DNA from: Chaetorhynchus papuensis | Lineage: Eukaryota; Chordata; Aves; Passeriformes; Rhipiduridae | Assembly (NCBI GenBank): GCA_013396525.1 | Contig: VWYX01000279.1 | Span: 1 to 64,000 of the forward strand | Reading direction: 5' to 3' | DNA: 64,000 bases | Shown here: positions 58,271-64,000 of the stretch, one piece after another | Layout: each line of letters opens with the position of its first letter | Numbering within the stretch: position 1 is the stretch's first letter | Translations under genes and position numbers: made by a program | Notes under the pieces: generated by a model | What the model was told of the DNA's origin: nothing | What the model saw: only the letters and a program-made list of their open reading frames with translations | Databases searched by the model: none

Positions 58271-60589
58271 ATGGTAAGACCCAAAGAAGTTTAATCAAGC
58301 AAAATTGCTGAAAGTAGAAATCTTTACCGCATCACTAAGAGCTCCTTTTTAAAGACTGGCCTTCTTTTTATTGGAAGCTAACATTGCATGCTTCAAAAAG
58401 TACTCTCTTCAAAACAGTTTTCATAGAGGGATTAGGAACAGGACAGTAGAAACACATAAGCCTTTAATCAATAGGTCACCCGTTAAAATTTGGCTTACAA
58501 TAGCAGTGTTTGCAAGCGACTGACATCTGTGAGCAGCATGTGTAACCTGTCAAGGCTTCATTGGTGTCAGAGAAACTAAGATAATTTACCCCAGTTTAAT
58601 ATCAGACCCCTGAAATCTTCCCCTTAGTCACTGGAGGGGAAAATTTCTCTGTGTGATTCGCAATTCATAAGGGGATTCATCCAAAAACTGTGACTATATT
58701 TTGGCTCTGCTGAATACTGATCTCACATGCCCTTCAAATCCAAATAATGAAAGGGCTGATATACTCTCTTGTCCATTCTCTCATCTTCCAAATCCTTTCT
58801 CTAGCCTCACTTCTTCAAAGAGGCTTTAAACTCCTACAACGCAATGTAAATGAGGAGAGGAGCTCTACTGAAGTTTCCAGTACCACGGAACAGGAGCAGC
58901 ATGGCTGGAGAAACAGCTCCACGTCCCTAAACGTACCCACCATGGAAAGCGATGCACTCTGAGATAGAATTGAGGTTAAATTTTGTTTGACTCAGGCAAC
59001 TAATCCAATGGATTCTCTGTGTCCCTACAGGTAGCGTGAGCAGAGGAGTCAGCAGCTGAAGGCACCTAGAGAATGGACATCTGCCTTGCTGGTACTGTGT
59101 CCTGCATGCTGAGGTTCCCCGTTTATTGTCTAAGGAGCACTGTGCACCTCAGGCATGAAAACCTAAACATAACTATGATCCCTTGGTGAGGAGCAGGTTG
59201 GTTGTGCAGGGCTATCTCTTGAGATCCTACTGGCCTCCAGAGCTTGGCAAATGGTCAGAGCTGGAGTCAAAGATGTTCCTTTACAGTTCAAAGCCTTCTC
59301 CACTTTTTTCAGTGTTTGGAAAGACAGCCGTTTCTTTTCTTTTAACGTGTAGAGACGCTTTCATCCACCTTTACACCATAAAGTGCTGGACATATTGTTG
59401 CTTTCCAAGTAGGAATCTTGGGGTTTCTTCCCTTCTTGGCTTGAGGTCAGCCATGCAGGTTTACTGCTCTTCAACAAGAGCACACTAAGAGATCTCGATG
59501 TTTCTGTCTTTACATCAAATATCACTGGAAAAGTCACCATCAAAAAAAAAAAAAAAATGAGCTCAGGCAGCAGCAGCTTGAACACACCAGATGCTGTGGC
59601 TTCTTTTCTGAGCGGAGAGCAAATGAACCTGTGTCCTTGAGAAGGAACATGGCCTTCTTTCCCATGTGTGTCTGTGCTCTAACCATTGGATTATAATAAG
59701 AAAGACGGACATTGTCACTCTTTTAAATAGAACGTGTCTGTATCGCTACTTAATGAAGTGTCTGTCTGAACTGGTAAACTGGTTTTAAGCTGAAAACATC
59801 TGCCAGTTCAACCGCCTTAGGGGATGTCGCCGGTATCAAAGCAATCACACAGGAACATCTCTGAGCATGCACAAAAGTGGAATTCAAGGAGCTTCAGAAA
59901 TGTTTAAATGAGCCAAGAAACACCATAATAACATAATATCTTCCAAAACTTGGCAGCTATTCACCTGAGTAGACAAATAGAGGTTTTGGGTTTCAAGCCC
60001 TATTCAAGCATTCAGACTCTGGATGTGAAGTGTTTAGAAAGTTTTAGAAGGATTTGTTTAGCTCAACACTGAGAAAAATGGAGATCGCCTTTACAGCCAC
60101 ACTTCACCTCTTCAGACTTTCAGTGTGAATATAGAGTTTCATCAGTTTCTGGACAAAATTTGCTATTTATTTTAATTGTGTGAGAACTTAATACAAAATG
60201 CATTATAAAACATTTTGCCAGAAAACTTCTGAGCTTTTCATGTTGATCCTGTTTTTTTAGCACTTATACCGCATTTTTTCCTATATATGTTTGCATTAGA
60301 TAGTCTATAATACATGACAAAGTGGAAGTGAAGAACCCAGACTGGTTTTTTTTCTTCCATGAAACCAACATTTGATTATTTTACCCGGGAAATTTTGACA
60401 AAATTGTAACGTTCTTGAAGAAAGTTTCTTTTTGTCCAGTCAGCATTCTCCCATGTTCTTTTGGAACAATTTATTACCAGTTCTAACTAAATTCACATGA
60501 GAAAGGTAAAGGCAGCAATATGGCAAACAACGCCTATGATATTTCAGAGAACAACTGCTTGACATTTATATTAGATTTCTGGCCGACTA
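58271..60589. other. AT-rich non-coding sequence
   Basis: May include further decayed L2 next to 58271, but no motif is readable. A run of 15 A at about 59542-59556. Nothing else is recognised. Confidence 0.45.
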
Positions 60590-61042
60590 TTACAATATCT
60601 TTGATGAATGAGATCTTGATTTAACTCCTCCTGGAGGTACGAATGCACCTCCCAGAGCCTGTGAAGATGCAGTGCCAAGGAGAAAGAGCAGATGGTGTTT
60701 GCCTTGTCCCTGCCCCCTGAGTATTACCCACAGGGATGACAGCTTTACGCTGCACCTTGCCTCCACGGAAACCTGGTGAGGGAAGATCCCATGTGGTCGA
60801 ACTGAATGAACCCATCTCCTGCTGCTTCTTTCATAAATGTCTAGAAAAACAAGTCTGGGAGAAATCTCAAGAGGCCATGCCATCCATTCCCTGCTCCCAG
60901 CTGGCGTCAGCGGGTTCATGGTTGACGCAACATAGTTTTGGGGGGCTCTGTCAGCTGAGCGTGGTTTCATGTGCAGGGAGCTAGGGATTAAGGATTGAGA
61001 ATCTTTGTAAGAAGGTGGGATGTTAATAGATTTCTTTCCCAA
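60590..61042 (-). other. Longest open frame in the window (150 codons), unknown
   Basis: A minus-strand frame with ATG start near 61042. It lacks any recognisable domain, signal peptide, transmembrane run or codon-periodic feature. Local GC is higher than around it, which lengthens frames by chance, and an 82-codon plus-strand frame (60736-60984) overlaps it. It could be a chance frame, part of an old exon, or an unrecognised repeat. I do not propose that it is a gene. Confidence 0.15.
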
Positions 61043-61574
61043 ATTAGCTGAAGCGTTCTGGTAGACAATACTAGAGTTTGAGCACTGCTCAACCTTACAA
61101 AAGGGGAGAAAAAGCCAAGCGACCGAGAAGTTGTACCATGACTGGAGGGGAGGATCTCCTCATGGCTTTGATTCAGGGAAGAGGTAGGACCTATTCCTCC
61201 AGGAAGATGCTTCAAATCCTGGCTTTTGGAAGTACACCCATGTGCACGGATTTGAGATAGTTTCTACTTGCATGTCCTTGGTTGGCAGAGTAGAGTTTAG
61301 TCTCATTTCTATGGGGAGGTGCCCAAACATTGGAGTCCCCAAATCAGTACTGTAGGATGCTTGTCAGTGCTTTGTCACGTAGTGATGTGTTTCCAGATAT
61401 ATTTCACGTCTTTTAGAAAGCAATGACTGCAGCAGCAGCCTCTCTCATGAAGTCACCAGCTTGGCAGAAAGAATTCAAAGCCTTGCTGAAAGTGAATCTC
61501 AGAGAAAGATAATTATTCTCCTGGTTGTACTCTGCACTTTGGTTTATGCCAAAAAATGACAATGCAAAGTTAAG
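61043..61574. other. Non-coding sequence, nothing recognised
   Basis: Short overlapping frames (61078-61260 and 61160-61342) without domains; no repeat family. Confidence 0.5.
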
Positions 61575-61820
61575 TTTAAATCAGTTAAATATTAGGAATA
61601 TTAGGAAGAAATTCCTCCCTGTGAAGGTGATGAGGCCCTGGCACAGGGTGCCCAGAGAAGCTGTGGCTGCCCCTGGATCCCTGGAAGTGTCCAAGGCCAG
61701 GCTGGACAGGGCTTGGAGAAACTTGGGATAGTGGACGGTGTCCCTGCCCATGGCAGGGGGTTGGAATGAAATGATCTTTAAGACACCTCCCAACCCAAAC
61801 TATTATATGATTCAATGAAA
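61575..61820 (+). mobile_element. CR1 LINE 3' fragment, about 0.25 kb
   Basis: TTAGGAAGAAATTCCTCCC, GTGATGAGGCCCTGGCAC, AGGGTGCCCAGAGAAGC, TGGATCCCTGGAAGTGTCC, GATAGTGGACGGTGTCCC, CATGGCAGGGGGTTGG and the tail ATTATATGATTCAATG. Well preserved. The frames at 61525-61731 and 61581-61815 read this element. Confidence 0.97.
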
Positions 61821-62397
61821 ACCAGAGTATTTCTCTCTCACTACACCTGGAAATGTGGGCAAAAATATTTTAAAGGACTGTTTTCTTGATATTTTCTCTA
61901 TAGAACCAGCGAATGAATGCTACTACGAATGAGAAAATTATAATCCACAAAAACACAATCACCACAATAAATCTGATATTTTGCTTCACTAAAGGAAAAA
62001 AGAAAAAAAGAAAAAAATTTGTATCCAATATTTATGGATCCTCTAAAGACATAATATTTTTATTTTCCCTGTTTATTTGCCAAATTATCAACTTCAGTTT
62101 CAAGGTAGTGAGGCTTTAGATTGTGAACATCAGTCATTACCTAAGGCTGAGCCTGTATCTACACAGGTAGGCAGGTAAGCAGATCCATGGTCCTAGCTGA
62201 GGCTGACAGTGCCACCTTTGTTGGGTTATGTGGTGATAAGGGTGTGATGGTGCTTGCAGTATCTATTTATCTTTGTTTCTTAAAAAAAAAAATACAGCTA
62301 CTATCATGTCTAATATGTATGCACATGTATAAGTGTACCAATTTTCTGGAAGTGGGAATAAGCTTAAAATTGTTATAATAATCAGTATGGGCTATAT
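61821..62397. other. AT-rich non-coding sequence
   Basis: An A/G run (AAAAAAGAAAAAAAGAAAAAAA) at about 61996-62018 and an A run near 62283. Nothing else recognised. Confidence 0.55.
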
Positions 62398-62429
62398 TGT
62401 GCCTTAAGGCACAGCCCTAAGCAAGGGCT
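62398..62429. repeat. 16-base perfect palindrome with adjoining hairpin
   Basis: TGTGCCTTAAGGCACA (62398-62413) is a perfect palindrome. It is followed at once by AGCCCT-AAGCA-AGGGCT (62413-62429), a six-base stem with a five-base loop. The two share one base. The arrangement could fold as tandem hairpins in RNA or serve as a dimer binding site; no known element is recognised. Confidence 0.85.
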
Positions 62430-64000
62430 GGTGCATAAACTAAAAAGAACAGGTTGGATTTTATTGCCTTCCCTTTATTTCCTCCCATTCTCCTCCTTCC
62501 CCTAAGGAAAAACGGGGGGGGGGGAAAAAGGCTAATTGCAAAATTCTCTTCCAGCCCTTTCTGAGTGTCATCATATCTCCGAACAGAAGCAGTGAGACAT
62601 TTTGGCAACACCGGACTCTCTTTCTCCCCACGCACTCCTCCTTTCTACTCCTCATGGGCTCCCAGCCTCCTTGTCTCTTTCCACCTCCCTCAGGTCCCTT
62701 CCTTCTGCTGCTGCTTTGGATTGTTGGAGACATCTGGGTTCTCTTTCTGGGCAAGTGCAACCTGGCAAGTCCTTGGCATATTTGCCTGTATATGTCACAT
62801 CTTCATTACATCAACCCTGTTGCAGCTCTCTTTGGGCCTCTTCACCTCTGGTTTTTATTTTCCCTACCTTGTTTGGATAGGTATTTATATCACTCTTTAT
62901 GGAATGAAATGGGGGGCAGGTTGCAAGGTGAACTCTGCTGGCTCAGCCACTTTGTGCATGGGACACCTGTGAGCTGAGGGAGGGGATTTAAGCCCCCATC
63001 TATTGCCCACCAGCTTCTGCAAATGCAAATCTTGCAGTTATTTTTGGCTGCCCAAGTGCCACACGGGGAATTTCCCTGACTTCTCTCCCTTTGCTGGGGT
63101 ATTTGGTATTTTTAGGCACTTGGCTGAGAGATATACATTACAAGCCTGCTGATTCTGAGCTCCCCAAATAATCAGTGGAGAAAGAGAGATGAGCACACCG
63201 GAGGGAAATGTGCATCTTGGGGGTGCTGACTTACCCTCTGGAGCTGCCTGTGCCTCCCTCTAGGGAGATGCTGGAAGAATAGACTCTTTTTCCCTCCAGT
63301 TACATGTTGTGGATGTGGGTACTTGTTTCAGACAACAAACTGACAGGCATGTTACATTGATTTGTTTACTCTTTTTTTATGAAAAAAATGATCACGTCCC
63401 ATGAATCATTCAAAGTTACCTGAATCGCTTTGCTGTTCTCACTGTCTGACCTTTTTCATTTGATCATTGTTGATTCTTCCATTTACAAGACGGAATCAAA
63501 AAGTCATGCTAGGGTCAAGTACAGTTTATTTAAAAATTTAAGACCTCACTGTAAAGGAAGAAAAAAGTTCAACTATTCATTCATCTTTGAGTGCACTCAG
63601 TGGGTCAAGATATTCCTACATCAAACTGAGATTTATTTTAATTTAACAAAAAAAAGCGGGCAGGGGGGAAAGATTAAGCCTGAAGACTCAGTTGTTGCTG
63701 GTTCCCCAGTCACATCAGTCAGCAACATGGGATTTAAGGTGTCAGAATGACAAAGAACAGTTCAATTTGCTCTAACATTGCACCTATCCTCATGTACATA
63801 TTAGACAGCCATAAAATCTCAAAGAGGCACCATTTGAAACGCTCTGTGTTAAAAGGGGGCAATTAGTGGGCAAGATGAAATGAAGGTACAGTTGTAATTA
63901 TTTCATATCTTGAAACAAAAAGGAAGGCCTGAGATGTAATTTCACTGTTAAGGAAACGCACGGCTTCTGGAAAAAAAAAAAAAAAGAAACTTTTTAGAAC
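62430..64000. other. Non-coding sequence with pyrimidine-rich stretch
   Basis: A run of 11 G at 62514-62524. A T/C-rich stretch at about 62600-62720 produces three overlapping plus-strand frames of 92-135 codons (62565-62977) rich in S, P, L and F, as expected from composition. The frame at 63430-63750 has no known domain. A run of A at about 63970-63985 lies at the edge. No gene is recognised. Confidence 0.5.

Noticed and set aside
62565..62977. Three plus-strand frames of 92-135 codons with hydrophobic stretches
   Set aside because: They overlap one another in a T/C-rich tract; the S, P, L and F bias comes from base composition and no domain or splice context is seen.
1..64000. CRISPR arrays, bacterial operons, ribosomal RNA genes, phage or plasmid features
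   Set aside because: The window is vertebrate nuclear DNA; no regularly spaced repeats, ribosome-binding sites, or rRNA signatures were found.

Overview
The window reads as AT-rich, non-coding nuclear DNA from a bird, most likely a neoavian and probably a passerine. The main evidence is about twenty fragments of CR1, the dominant avian LINE. Most are 5'-truncated, keep the CR1 3' end, and finish in the typical ATTCTATGATTCT-like tail. A full-length-looking avian ERVL-type solo LTR supports the same assignment. No intact protein-coding gene is visible. The longest open frame is 150 codons, none of the long frames resembles a known cellular protein, and several lie wholly inside repeats. The window is therefore either an intergenic desert or part of a very large intron.

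Layout. 1-4985: unremarkable AT-rich sequence with one CA-rich microsatellite. 4990-5640: a CpG-rich block with a 3-base assembly gap, followed by AT-rich sequence (to about 6060) dense in TAAT and octamer motifs; this is the best candidate regulatory region. 8148-8238: three short palindromes in a row. 11477-11790: an LTR-like unit. 13930-14772: a CR1 split by an ERVL-type solo LTR. 15790-16280: a second candidate conserved non-coding block. 16740-25950: a run of CR1 fragments, including one that carries part of the CR1 ORF2 joined directly to the 3' untranslated part. 28800-29330: a decayed Ty3/Gypsy-like reverse transcriptase/RNase H fossil. 31139-32140: a 1-kb old CR1. 33000-36610: two unproven exon-like segments and a truncated tRNA-like fold. 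40878-53055: further CR1 fragments in both orientations. 55126-56531: two adjacent LTR-like units. 57890-58270 (minus strand): an ancient L2-type LINE reverse transcriptase fossil. 61575-61820: the last CR1. 62398-62429: a palindrome with an adjacent hairpin.

There is no operon-like or pathway-like organisation. The content is layered transposon history (ancient L2 and Gypsy, then old CR1, younger CR1, and LTR insertions) over putative cis-regulatory DNA. Family assignments rest on recognised consensus features and short protein motifs; no alignment could be run.
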